A stretch of DNA of 33,627 nucleotides from positions 1 to 33,627 of the forward strand of contig JBDLJJ010000019.1 of NCBI GenBank assembly GCA_039714435.1, read 5' to 3'. Made by a program: the position numbers and the translations under genes. This DNA comes from JAZDDE01 sp039714435. GTDB taxonomy: Bacteria > Gemmatimonadota > Gemmatimonadetes > Palauibacterales > Palauibacteraceae. Under the pieces are notes generated by a model. The model was not told the DNA's origin, did no database searches, and saw only the letters and a program-made list of their open reading frames with translations. Positions 8,819 through 16,979 of the stretch are shown here, piece by piece (within the stretch, counting starts at the first letter, position 1; every line of letters begins with the position of its first letter).

Positions 8819-10039
8819 ATGACTGACCTCGACCTATATCTCCAGGACCACCATCACATGATGCGGGAGATGGTGCGTGAGTTCGCTCTGAACGAAGTAG
8901 CGCCAGTCGCGTCCGAAATGGACGAGAACGAACAGTTCCCGTGGGACAATGCGGCCAAGATGGCCGAGCTGGGCATGTTCGGTATTCCGTGGCCGGAGGA
9001 GTATGGCGGAGCCGGAATGGACATACTCGCTTCCGTGATTGCGGTGGAGGAGCTGGCTCGATGTGATGCCAGCCACTCCATTCTTATCGGCGCGCACACG
9101 TCACTCGCCTGTCATCCAATCTACCGATGGGGCACGGAGGAGCAGAGACAGAGCTTCCTGACGCCAATGGCCTCGGGAGTCGTGATCGGAGGATTCGGCT
9201 TGACCGAGCCGGGCTCGGGGTCTGATGCCGGTGGGATGCTGACGACGGCGGTCAAGAAGGGCGACCGCTACATACTGAACGGTCAGAAGACGTTCATCAC
9301 CCACGCCGGGGTCGGGGAGATATTCGTCATCGGGGCCCTGACGTCTCCGGACAAGGGGAACCGCGGCATCAGCGCTTTCGTGATGACCAAGGAAACGTGC
9401 GATATGGACGAAGCCCGAAGGCTGGGTTTCGGCCATTCGGATGACCTGAAACAGATGTCAGGCTTTACATCCGGCGAGAAACTTCGGAAACTGGGCTGGA
9501 ACGCGTCCGACACCCGGGAACTCATTTTGCAGGATGTCGAGGTTCCGGAAGAGAATCTGCTGGGCGAAGAGGATAGCGGATTCAGCGTCTTTCTTGATAC
9601 ACTGGACGGCGGCCGAGTCGGAATGGCCGCTCATGCTCTCGGGATTGCCCAGGGAGCGTTCGACCTCGCGCTCAAGTATACGAGCGAGCGCGAGCAGTTC
9701 GGCAAGGCGATCTGTGGGTTTCAAGGTGTGCAGTTCATGCTGGCTGAGATGGCGACGCGCATTCATGCAGCACGCCTGATGACGTACCACGCGGCTCACC
9801 TGAAGTCGAACGACAAGCCGTACAAACTGGAGGCGTCAATGGCCAAGCTGTTCGCCTCCGAGTGTGCGATGGACGTAGCCATTCGAGCCGTGCAGCTGCA
9901 TGGCGGCTACGGGTATTCCCGCGAATATGCGGTTGAACGAATGATGCGAGACGCCAAGATCACCGAGATCGGCGAAGGAACGAGCGAGATTCAGAAGGTC
10001 GTTATCGCTCGTGAGCTGCTCGCCGGACTGGCTGACTAG
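8819..10039 (+). CDS. Acyl-CoA dehydrogenase
   Basis: The 406-residue flavoprotein removes two hydrogens from the alpha-beta carbons of an acyl-CoA and passes electrons to ETF. Signatures include P-E-E-Y-G-G-A-G-M (about 59-67), the FAD-binding stretch L-T-E-P-G-S-G-S-D-A-G (128-138), and E-G-T-S-E-I-Q near the C-terminus, whose first glutamate (about 386) is the catalytic base position of short/medium-chain and isovaleryl enzymes. Between F-V-M-T-K (187-191) and G-E-K-L-R-K-L-G-W (219-227) there is extra sequence of about 15-20 residues relative to a typical family member. It stands alone between two hairpins but would serve the beta-oxidation genes at both ends of the window. Confidence 0.92.
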   Translation: MTDLDLYLQDHHHMMREMVREFALNEVAPVASEMDENEQFPWDNAAKMAELGMFGIPWPEEYGGAGMDILASVIAVEELARCDASHSILIGAHTSLACHPIYRWGTEEQRQSFLTPMASGVVIGGFGLTEPGSGSDAGGMLTTAVKKGDRYILNGQKTFITHAGVGEIFVIGALTSPDKGNRGISAFVMTKETCDMDEARRLGFGHSDDLKQMSGFTSGEKLRKLGWNASDTRELILQDVEVPEENLLGEEDSGFSVFLDTLDGGRVGMAAHALGIAQGAFDLALKYTSEREQFGKAICGFQGVQFMLAEMATRIHAARLMTYHAAHLKSNDKPYKLEASMAKLFASECAMDVAIRAVQLHGGYGYSREYAVERMMRDAKITEIGEGTSEIQKVVIARELLAGLAD

Positions 10040-10050
10040 GCAACGAAGAA

Positions 10051-10090
10051 GCCGGCGCGTGCGGAGGTCACCGGACCCCACACCGCCGGC
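10051..10090 (+). terminator. Possible hairpin terminator after acyl-CoA dehydrogenase
   Basis: A 7-bp outer stem (GCCGGCG / CGCCGGC) encloses an inner stem (GGTC / GACC with loop ACCG) twelve bases after the stop codon. No T-run follows, so intrinsic termination is uncertain. Confidence 0.35.
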
Positions 10091-10155
10091 CTGAGAACTG
10101 TGACCGGCGCTGTGCGCTGGTCAACCACATTTGAACGAAAGGTGCGTCCGGCCTT

Positions 10156-10172
10156 AACGTGCAGTGCACGTT
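10156..10172. promoter_or_regulatory. Near-perfect palindrome in the leader of the RNase G/E gene
   Basis: AACGTGCA-G-TGCACGTT is an 8-bp perfect inverted repeat around a single base, ending 24 bases before the chosen ATG. It could be a protein operator or, with a smaller stem, a leader hairpin. The GTG inside it (10164) is an alternative in-frame start but is less likely than the ATG at 10197. Confidence 0.4.
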
Positions 10173-10196
10173 CGGGACCGGCGCAGGACACACACA

Positions 10197-11717
10197 ATGC
10201 GCCGCGAGCTAGTAATTAACGCGGTCGGCCAAGAGACGCGTGTAGCCATCCTGGAGGATGGGCGTCTTGTTGAGCTGATGCACGAACGGGTCGCCACTAT
10301 GCGAATGGTAGGCGACCTCTACCTCGGCCGGATCGAAGCTATCTTGCCTGGAATCCAGGCGGCTTTCGTCGATATCGGTACCGAGAAATCTGCCTTTCTG
10401 CACGTCTCCGATCTGGCCGAGCCGGATGAAGACGACGACAACGGGGGCGGCCGAAACCGCCGCTCACGCAAGTACCCTCCTATCCAGGATCAGCTCACGC
10501 GCGGGCAGGAGATGCTCGTTCAGGTCACCAAAGAGCCGATCGGGACCAAGGGACCACGCGTCACTTCGCAGATATCACTTCCGGGCCGCTTCGCGGTATA
10601 CATTCCGGGCAGCAGCCACGTGGGTGTGAGCCGGAAGATCGACGACCGGGAGGTGCGCGGCAGACTACGTGTTATGGCCCGCGAGCTGCTCGGCGAAGGC
10701 AACGGCGGAGTGATAATCAGAACCGTCGGCGAAGAGTTGACGCGAGATGCTCTTTCCCAGGAACTGAAATCCCTGCGCAAGACGTGGGGTAAGGTGCAGG
10801 GCCGGGTGGATGGCATGAAGGCGCCAGCTCTTCTGCATCAGGAAGCCAAGCTCACGTCCGGTATTATCCGCGACCTGTTCAGCGAAAAGGTGGATCTGCT
10901 CACCGTGGATTCCAAGTCGCTGCAGCATGAGATCCGCTCCTATCTGGGACAGGTGAGCCCCGAGTTGCTCGACCGGGTGCGGCTGTACGAAGGCGAGGTG
11001 CCGATTTTCGACGAATTCGGGATCGAAACGGAGATCGCCAAGGCTTTCGGCCGGCGCGTGGAGCTGAAGTCGGGTGGCCACATAGTGATCGAGGCCACCG
11101 AGGCACTGGTTGCCGTGGATGTGAACACGGGGCGGTACACGGGCAAGAAGGACCCGCTCAAGACTATCCTGCGCACCAATCTGGAAGCGGCGACTGAGAT
11201 CGCCCGCCAGCTACGTTTGCGCGATATCGGCGGCATCATCGTGTGCGACTTCATCGATATGGACGAGGCGGACAGCCGCGAGCGCGTCCAAAATGAGATG
11301 AAGACCCAGCTCGGGCGGGATCGGGCTCGGACCAAGGTGTTCGCCATATCCGAGCTGGGCCTGCTCCAGCTCAGCCGGCAGCGTGTACGTCCCAGTCTGT
11401 CGCAGATGATGACGAATCCGTGTCCCAGCTGTGGCGGGACGGGGCGGGTTCTGGCTCCGGACACGATTGTTCGTCGCCTCGAGCTGGCCATCCGCCGGGC
11501 TGAGTCAGAAGGCGAGAAGCGCGACCTGACGATCCGGGCCCATCCGGAAGTGGCTCTGTACCTGCTCGAGGAGGAGCCGCAGTTTCTCAAGCAGATGGGC
11601 AAGGCGACAGGCATCAAGCTGGATATTCGCGACGATCCCCTGATGGGGCACGACGAGTACAGATTGCTGGCGGCGCCCGCGGATACCGACGTCACAAGCA
11701 GGTACGCGACTGCCTGA
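10197..11717 (+). CDS. rng: Ribonuclease G/E family endoribonuclease
   Basis: A 506-residue protein. The ATG at 10197 gives the typical family N-terminus M-R-R-E-L-V-I-N and has AGGA 8 bases upstream. An S1 RNA-binding domain spans about residues 37-130 (G-D-L-Y-L-G-R-I, then A-A-F-V-D-I-G-T-E-K-S-A-F-L), with a charged Asp/Gly/Arg-rich insertion near 76-92. The DNase I-like catalytic core has the two metal-binding aspartates in A-V-D-V-N-T-G (D308) and V-C-D-F-I-D-M (D351). The zinc-link motif C-P-S-C-G-G-T-G follows. There is no long C-terminal scaffold, so it is the RNase G-like or minimal RNase E form, acting on rRNA precursors and mRNA decay. rplU and rpmA follow, a conserved gene order. 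Confidence 0.93.
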   Translation: MRRELVINAVGQETRVAILEDGRLVELMHERVATMRMVGDLYLGRIEAILPGIQAAFVDIGTEKSAFLHVSDLAEPDEDDDNGGGRNRRSRKYPPIQDQLTRGQEMLVQVTKEPIGTKGPRVTSQISLPGRFAVYIPGSSHVGVSRKIDDREVRGRLRVMARELLGEGNGGVIIRTVGEELTRDALSQELKSLRKTWGKVQGRVDGMKAPALLHQEAKLTSGIIRDLFSEKVDLLTVDSKSLQHEIRSYLGQVSPELLDRVRLYEGEVPIFDEFGIETEIAKAFGRRVELKSGGHIVIEATEALVAVDVNTGRYTGKKDPLKTILRTNLEAATEIARQLRLRDIGGIIVCDFIDMDEADSRERVQNEMKTQLGRDRARTKVFAISELGLLQLSRQRVRPSLSQMMTNPCPSCGGTGRVLAPDTIVRRLELAIRRAESEGEKRDLTIRAHPEVALYLLEEEPQFLKQMGKATGIKLDIRDDPLMGHDEYRLLAAPADTDVTSRYATA

Positions 11718-11809
11718 CCATCGATTGACACCAACGCGCGTCATTACTATCCTATTTGGCTCTGAATCGTTTTCTGACGCACTCTCAAAGTACCGGATAT
11801 CGACCACAG

Positions 11810-12460
11810 ATGTACGCAATATTTGAAGCAGCCGGAAAGCAGTTTCGAGCCGAGCCCGAGGGCACCCTCAGGCTTCCGACTCTAGACGCGGAGCCCGGCG
11901 AAAAGATTACGTTCGACGAAGTTCTGCTGGCGCAGAAGGACGACAACATTATGGTCGGCCAACCTGCGCTGGACGGAGCCTCCGTAGCGGCGGAAGTGAT
12001 CGGCCACGGCCGGGGCGACAAGATCGTCGTTTACAAGATGAAGCGCCGGAAAGGCTACCGTAAGAAGCAGGGACACCGGCAGGGCTACACTGATATTCGC
12101 GTGCTGGACATCACATTCGGCAGCGGGAAGCCGAAAGCGGCGGCCAAGCCCGCGGCCAGCAAGCCGAAAGCGGCTACTAAGCCGGCTGAAGCACCCAAGG
12201 CCAAGGCTGCGGCTCCCAAGGCGAAGCCCGCGAAGACGGCTAAGCCAAAGGCTGCGCCCAAACCCAAGGCTGCGGCAAAACCTGAGGCCAAGGCGGCTGA
12301 GGCAGCTGCGGACACGCCGGTCATCGACGTGACGCCCACGGCCCGGACACTGGCTGAGGAGCAGGGCATCGACCTGGCTTCGGTGCAGGGAAGCGGGAAG
12401 GGCGGCCGCATCCTGAAGAGTGACGTAGAGAAAGCTGTTAAAGCGCGAGATGAGGACTAG
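11810..12460 (+). CDS. rplU: 50S ribosomal protein L21 with C-terminal E3-binding-like domain
   Basis: A 216-residue protein starting at ATG 11810 with the canonical L21 N-terminus M-Y-A-I-F-E-A-A-G-K-Q-F. Residues 1-103 are a complete L21 domain, including the 23S-rRNA-binding segment K-M-K-R-R-K-G-Y-R-K-K-Q-G-H-R-Q. Residues 104-172 are a Lys/Ala/Pro linker. Residues 175-211 match the peripheral-subunit-binding (E3-binding) domain consensus: T-P-T-A-R-T-L-A-E-E-Q-G-I-D-L, then V-Q-G-S-G-K-G-G-R-I-L-K and D-V-E-K-A-V. Ordinary L21 is about 100 residues, so more than half of this protein is extra. The reading frame is continuous with no sign of assembly error. L27 follows after six bases. Confidence 0.92.
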   Translation: MYAIFEAAGKQFRAEPEGTLRLPTLDAEPGEKITFDEVLLAQKDDNIMVGQPALDGASVAAEVIGHGRGDKIVVYKMKRRKGYRKKQGHRQGYTDIRVLDITFGSGKPKAAAKPAASKPKAATKPAEAPKAKAAAPKAKPAKTAKPKAAPKPKAAAKPEAKAAEAAADTPVIDVTPTARTLAEEQGIDLASVQGSGKGGRILKSDVEKAVKARDED

Positions 12461-12465
12461 GGCAG

Positions 12466-12720
12466 ATGGCACATAAAAAAGGCGTAGGTTCCAGCCGGAA
12501 CGGACGCGACAGCAATCCGAAGTACCTCGGCGTCAAGCGCTACGGAGGCGAGAGCGTCCGAGCGGGCAATATCATCGTGAGGCAGCGCGGCACACGGATC
12601 CATCCAGGCCGTAACGTCGGGCGTGGGAACGACGACACGCTTTTCGCTCTCACGGACGGACATGTCCTGTTCGCCAACGTCCGCGGCGGCCGTAAGACGG
12701 TGAGCGTCGTCACGGCGTAG
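12466..12720 (+). CDS. rpmA: 50S ribosomal protein L27
   Basis: The 84-residue protein begins M-A-H-K-K-G-V-G-S-S-R-N-G-R-D-S, the universal L27 N-terminus that reaches the peptidyl transferase centre, and continues with the core G-N-I-I-V-R-Q-R-G-T and H-P-G-x-N-V-G-x-G. There is no N-terminal extension of the Firmicutes type that needs proteolytic removal. It lies immediately after rplU and is the last gene of the rng-rplU-rpmA group, facing a convergent operon. Confidence 0.97.
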   Translation: MAHKKGVGSSRNGRDSNPKYLGVKRYGGESVRAGNIIVRQRGTRIHPGRNVGRGNDDTLFALTDGHVLFANVRGGRKTVSVVTA

Positions 12721-12745
12721 AGCCGCAGCGGCTCGTTACAGCATA

Positions 12746-12762
12746 GGCCGCGGTAGGCGGCC
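12746..12762. terminator. Possible bidirectional hairpin between convergent rpmA and beta-oxidation operon
   Basis: GGCCGC / GCGGCC form a 6-bp stem with a 5-base loop in the 44-base gap between two convergent genes. Neither side has a T-run, so only the position argues for termination. Confidence 0.35.
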
Positions 12763-12764
12763 GG

Positions 12765-13544
12765 CTAGCGACCCGTAAAAGTCGGCTCCCGCTTCTCCAG
12801 GAAAGCTCCCACCCCTTCGTCTTTGTCCTCGGTAGAGAACAACAGCGCGAACCAGGCGCGTTCAAATTTCAGCCCCTCATCGAGTGGCATTCGCCGCGAC
12901 GCGAGAACAGATTCTTTCGCCGCTTTCAGGGCCAGAGGACCCTTCGACGCGATTCGGCCCGCCAGCTCCAGTGTGTGGTCCCTGAGCTGATCCGCCTCGA
13001 CAACCTGATCGGCCAGTCCTATTCGTAGAGCTTCGTCGGCTTTGATTATCTCGCCGCTCAGGATGAGACGCATCGCCTGTCCTTCTCCGACGAGCCTCGG
13101 AAGACGCTGAGTTCCACCCCCGCCGGGGATGATGCCGAGGTTGACCTCGGGCTGCCCGAACCGGGCGCGGTCCGAGGCGATCCGGATGTCGCATGCCATG
13201 GACAGCTCGCAGCCACCGCCCAGGCAGTAGCCGTTGATCATGGCGATGATCGGCTTCGAGAAGCTCTCCATGGCCGAGTAAATGTTGCCCTCCTGCATGG
13301 ATTGATATTGTTCGACTGCGGTCCTGTCCTTGAACTCTCCGATGTCCGCTCCGGCGATGAAAGCTTTCTCGCCCGCGCCCGTCAGCACGACCACGCGCAC
13401 GTTGCTATCAGCCTCCAGAGCCGCCAGGTGAGATACAAGCGCTTTTCGAACCGCGGCATTCAGGGCGTTCATTTTTTCGGGCCGATTGAACGTGAGCAGC
13501 GCCACGTGGCCGGGCAGCTTCTCCAATATTACGACGTCACTCAT
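12765..13544 (-). CDS. Enoyl-CoA hydratase (crotonase)
   Basis: The 259-residue protein is a classical crotonase that hydrates trans-2-enoyl-CoA. Both catalytic glutamates are present: E113 in G-G-G-C-E-L-S-M-A-C-D and E133 in F-G-Q-P-E-V-N-L-G. The oxyanion/CoA loop is I-A-G-A-D-I-G-E and the downstream glycine-rich loop is I-P-G-G-G-G-T-Q-R-L. It is the last gene of the seven-gene minus-strand operon, 26 bases after the 3-hydroxyacyl-CoA dehydrogenase gene. The two together would carry out consecutive beta-oxidation steps. Confidence 0.93.
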   Translation of the reverse strand: MSDVVILEKLPGHVALLTFNRPEKMNALNAAVRKALVSHLAALEADSNVRVVVLTGAGEKAFIAGADIGEFKDRTAVEQYQSMQEGNIYSAMESFSKPIIAMINGYCLGGGCELSMACDIRIASDRARFGQPEVNLGIIPGGGGTQRLPRLVGEGQAMRLILSGEIIKADEALRIGLADQVVEADQLRDHTLELAGRIASKGPLALKAAKESVLASRRMPLDEGLKFERAWFALLFSTEDKDEGVGAFLEKREPTFTGR

Positions 13545-13570
13545 TATGGTCCCTGCCTATTTGTAATGAT

Positions 13571-14443
13571 TTACCATTCGTAGAATCCCTGTCCCGTCTT
13601 TTTGCCCAGATGACCCTTGGCCACAAGCTCTTCGAGAAGAGCGGGAGGCCTGAACCGGTCTCCGCCGAGTTCATGATTCAAATAGCGGGCGATTTCGAGG
13701 CGCACATCCAGTCCAACCAGATCGGTGAGCCGTAGCGGACCCATCGGATGCCGGTATCCCAGCGTCATCGCGGTGTCGATATCCTCCGCCTCGGCAACCC
13801 CCTCTTCCAGCATCCGGATCGCCTCCAGGCCCAGTGCGATTCCCAAACGAGAGGATGCGAAGCCCGGACTGTCGCTCACCACGATCGGAGTCTTCCCCAG
13901 CCCGACGGCCAGCCCGCGGGCGCGCTCGACGGCCCGGTGGGCGGTGCGGTCACCGCGCACTATCTCGACCAGAGACATGATGTGAACGGGGTTGAAGAAA
14001 TGCATTCCGACGACTCTCTCCGGACCGGGCACGGAGCTAGCTATGGCCGAGATGGACAGGGATGAGGTGTTCGTGGCGAGCAGGGTCGTCGCCTCTACTA
14101 GCTCCGCCACCTCAGCCAGGAGCCGCTGCTTCAACTCCAGGCGCTCGGGCGCGGCCTCAATGACGATCTCCGCGTCCCGCACCGTGTCCTCGAGACTGTG
14201 GCCTGACCTGATTCGGCACAGCGCTGAATCTCTGTCGGCCGCCTCTACCTTTCCCAGCTCGACACCCTTATCGAGATTGGCTTCAATACGCTCACGTCCC
14301 CGCGCCAGCGCCTCGGGATCCGGGTCGAAGAGTGCGGTATCGTGCCCGGCCAGAGCAGCGATCTGTGCGATTCCATGGCCCATCGTGCCTGCGCCCAGCA
14401 CCGCGATGCGGCCTGATCCGTGGTTTACAGGTTCGCAGCCCAT
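13571..14443 (-). CDS. 3-hydroxybutyryl-CoA / 3-hydroxyacyl-CoA dehydrogenase
   Basis: The 290-residue protein oxidises 3-hydroxyacyl-CoA with NAD. The N-terminal Rossmann motif is V-L-G-A-G-T-M-G-H-G-I-A (about 15-26). The catalytic region contains S127 in T-N-T-S-S-L, H148 in G-M-H-F-F-N-P-V and E160 in S-L-V-E-I-V, matching the Ser-His-Glu set of short-chain hydroxyacyl-CoA dehydrogenases. The C-terminal dimerisation domain ends in the typical T-G-Q-G-F-Y-E-W. The ATG at 14443 is chosen because it gives family length and overlaps the stop of the GNAT gene (TGATG); the frame stays open further upstream, but that part lacks family character. It resembles PaaH/Hbd. Confidence 0.93.
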   Translation of the reverse strand: MGCEPVNHGSGRIAVLGAGTMGHGIAQIAALAGHDTALFDPDPEALARGRERIEANLDKGVELGKVEAADRDSALCRIRSGHSLEDTVRDAEIVIEAAPERLELKQRLLAEVAELVEATTLLATNTSSLSISAIASSVPGPERVVGMHFFNPVHIMSLVEIVRGDRTAHRAVERARGLAVGLGKTPIVVSDSPGFASSRLGIALGLEAIRMLEEGVAEAEDIDTAMTLGYRHPMGPLRLTDLVGLDVRLEIARYLNHELGGDRFRPPALLEELVAKGHLGKKTGQGFYEW

Positions 14444-14955
14444 CAGTCGACCTGTTGCTCGGGAGGGCGGCTCCAGTCGATCGTCTTCCGGCGCACGATC
14501 TCGAAGGCCGCGAAGCCGAGATCCTCGGCCGTCTGATTGGACCGCTCGGCCTCGGCGCCCGTGTACAGCCTGACCTCGGTAAGCTCCAACTGGCGGGCCC
14601 AGCGGTAGGCGGCTCCGAGCATGCGGCGCAGGTTTCCTTTCTTTCGGTCCTGCGGACGGACGAACGGAGTCTGCAGGCGACCGTACTTGGGCGGGTGCAG
14701 GTACGGATAATTGCACTCGACGAAGCAGCTCAGCATTCCGGCCAATCCGCCGTGCGGAGATTCGACCACGAAAACGCAGGAATCGGGGCCGTCGATGAGA
14801 TCGGCAAACACCTTGCGCCTCACGGCTACAGCGTCCCTGGGAAGCTGCCGATAAGCGGGGTTGCCGGCGTGGCTCCGAATATAGTGCGACCACAGAGCGA
14901 CGATCTCGTCCAGGTCTTCGCTAGTCGCCAGGCGAACTGTCCCTTCTGTCTTCAC
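14443..14955 (-). CDS. GNAT-family N-acetyltransferase
   Basis: The 170-residue protein starts at GTG 14955, which overlaps the preceding stop (GTGA) and gives the N-terminus M-K-T-E-G-T-V-R-L-A-T-S-E-D-L, typical of GNAT beta-1/alpha-1. The acetyl-CoA loop is in P-Q-D-R-K-K-G-N-L-R-R-M-L, a variant of the usual Q/R-x-x-G-x-G/A motif in which the last small residue is asparagine. Then A-Y-R-W-A-R and V-R-L-Y-T follow, and a late N-Q-T-A-E-D-L-G-F-A-A-F-E segment is characteristic of the family. It is coupled by overlap to both neighbours, so it is made in step with beta-oxidation enzymes. The substrate is unknown: an acyl-CoA enzyme, a small amine or an acyl-CoA-derived metabolite are all possible. 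Confidence 0.8.
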   Translation of the reverse strand: MKTEGTVRLATSEDLDEIVALWSHYIRSHAGNPAYRQLPRDAVAVRRKVFADLIDGPDSCVFVVESPHGGLAGMLSCFVECNYPYLHPPKYGRLQTPFVRPQDRKKGNLRRMLGAAYRWARQLELTEVRLYTGAEAERSNQTAEDLGFAAFEIVRRKTIDWSRPPEQQVD

Positions 14956-15746
14956 GCTTTCTCTCCGAACCGGGCCGGCCGCTTTTCGATGAAAGACCTG
15001 ACCCCCTCCAGGGCATCCGCCGACTCGAAGCACGCGGTCTGCGCAGACAGCTCCCGGGCCAGCATCTCCTCGAGACTGGAGGACAGGCTGGCGACCAACG
15101 ACTCTTTGGCCAGGCGCAGCGCCAGGGCGGGCTTGGCGGCGAGTCGTTCGGCCATCTCCCGGGTGACTACGTTCAGCGTCTCGTGCGGGACCACCTGATT
15201 GAACAGGCCGATTCGCTCCGCCTCCTCGGCGCCGATCATATCGGCCAGGAACACCAGCTCAGCAGCCCGCGCCGGACCTACCAGTCTCGGCAGCAGATAA
15301 CTTCCGCCCCAGTCAGGGTGCAGGCCGATGCGGTTGAACGTCTGCCCGATCGTGGCCCGGTCCGACGCGACGCGAAGATCGCAGGCCAGGGCGAGATTGG
15401 CTCCGCCACCGGCCGCCGGGCCGTTCAGGCTGGCGATTACGGGCTTGGGCATGTTTCGTATCGTGCGCACGACCGTGCCCCCCGCCGCTACGAGCAGACT
15501 GGCCTCCTCGATGTCGCCGCGTTCCAGTAGCTCGGCCAGGTACCGGACATCGGCCCCGGCGCAGAACGCCCGGCCGGCTCCCGTGACGATGACTACGCGT
15601 ACGTCCTCACGCCCACCCAGCTCGGCCAGGCCTCCGGCGAGGTCATCCCGCATCTCTCCGACGAACGAGTTCAGGCGCTCGGGGCGGTTCAAAGTCAGCG
15701 TGCCGATCGCTCCCTCGACCTCCACGAGTACAAGCGAGTCGCTCAT
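14952..15746 (-). CDS. Enoyl-CoA hydratase/isomerase, PaaG-like
   Basis: A 264-residue crotonase-fold protein. The oxyanion loops are C-A-G-A-D-V-R-Y-L and A-A-G-G-G-A-N-L-A-L-A-C-D. Neither hydratase glutamate is present. Instead an aspartate (about D145) sits in G-L-H-P-D-W-G-G, the position of the catalytic aspartate of PaaG (1,2-epoxyphenylacetyl-CoA isomerase) and related delta3,delta2-enoyl-CoA isomerases. Its job is therefore probably isomerisation, either of ring-derived intermediates or of misplaced double bonds. It starts 7 bases after the thiolase stop and its own stop overlaps the GNAT start. No ring epoxidase (paaABCDE) genes are in the window. Confidence 0.88.
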   Translation of the reverse strand: MSDSLVLVEVEGAIGTLTLNRPERLNSFVGEMRDDLAGGLAELGGREDVRVVIVTGAGRAFCAGADVRYLAELLERGDIEEASLLVAAGGTVVRTIRNMPKPVIASLNGPAAGGGANLALACDLRVASDRATIGQTFNRIGLHPDWGGSYLLPRLVGPARAAELVFLADMIGAEEAERIGLFNQVVPHETLNVVTREMAERLAAKPALALRLAKESLVASLSSSLEEMLARELSAQTACFESADALEGVRSFIEKRPARFGEKA

Positions 15747-15753
15747 GCGCGCC

Positions 15754-16977
<1,224 letters not shown>

Positions 16978-16979
16978 GC

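Noticed and set aside
12721..12733. AGCCGC-A-GCGGCT directly after rpmA as a terminator
   Set aside because: The loop would be a single base and no T-run follows; the hairpin at 12746-12762 is the better candidate, and even that is weak.
14444..14893. Long upstream extension of the 3-hydroxyacyl-CoA dehydrogenase frame
   Set aside because: About 150 Arg/Pro/Ser-rich residues that are an out-of-frame reading of the GNAT gene; the family N-terminus begins just after ATG 14443.
14956..15033. Upstream extension of the GNAT gene to an earlier start
   Set aside because: The extra 26 residues lie wholly within the PaaG-like gene in another frame and have no GNAT similarity; the GTGA overlap start is better supported.
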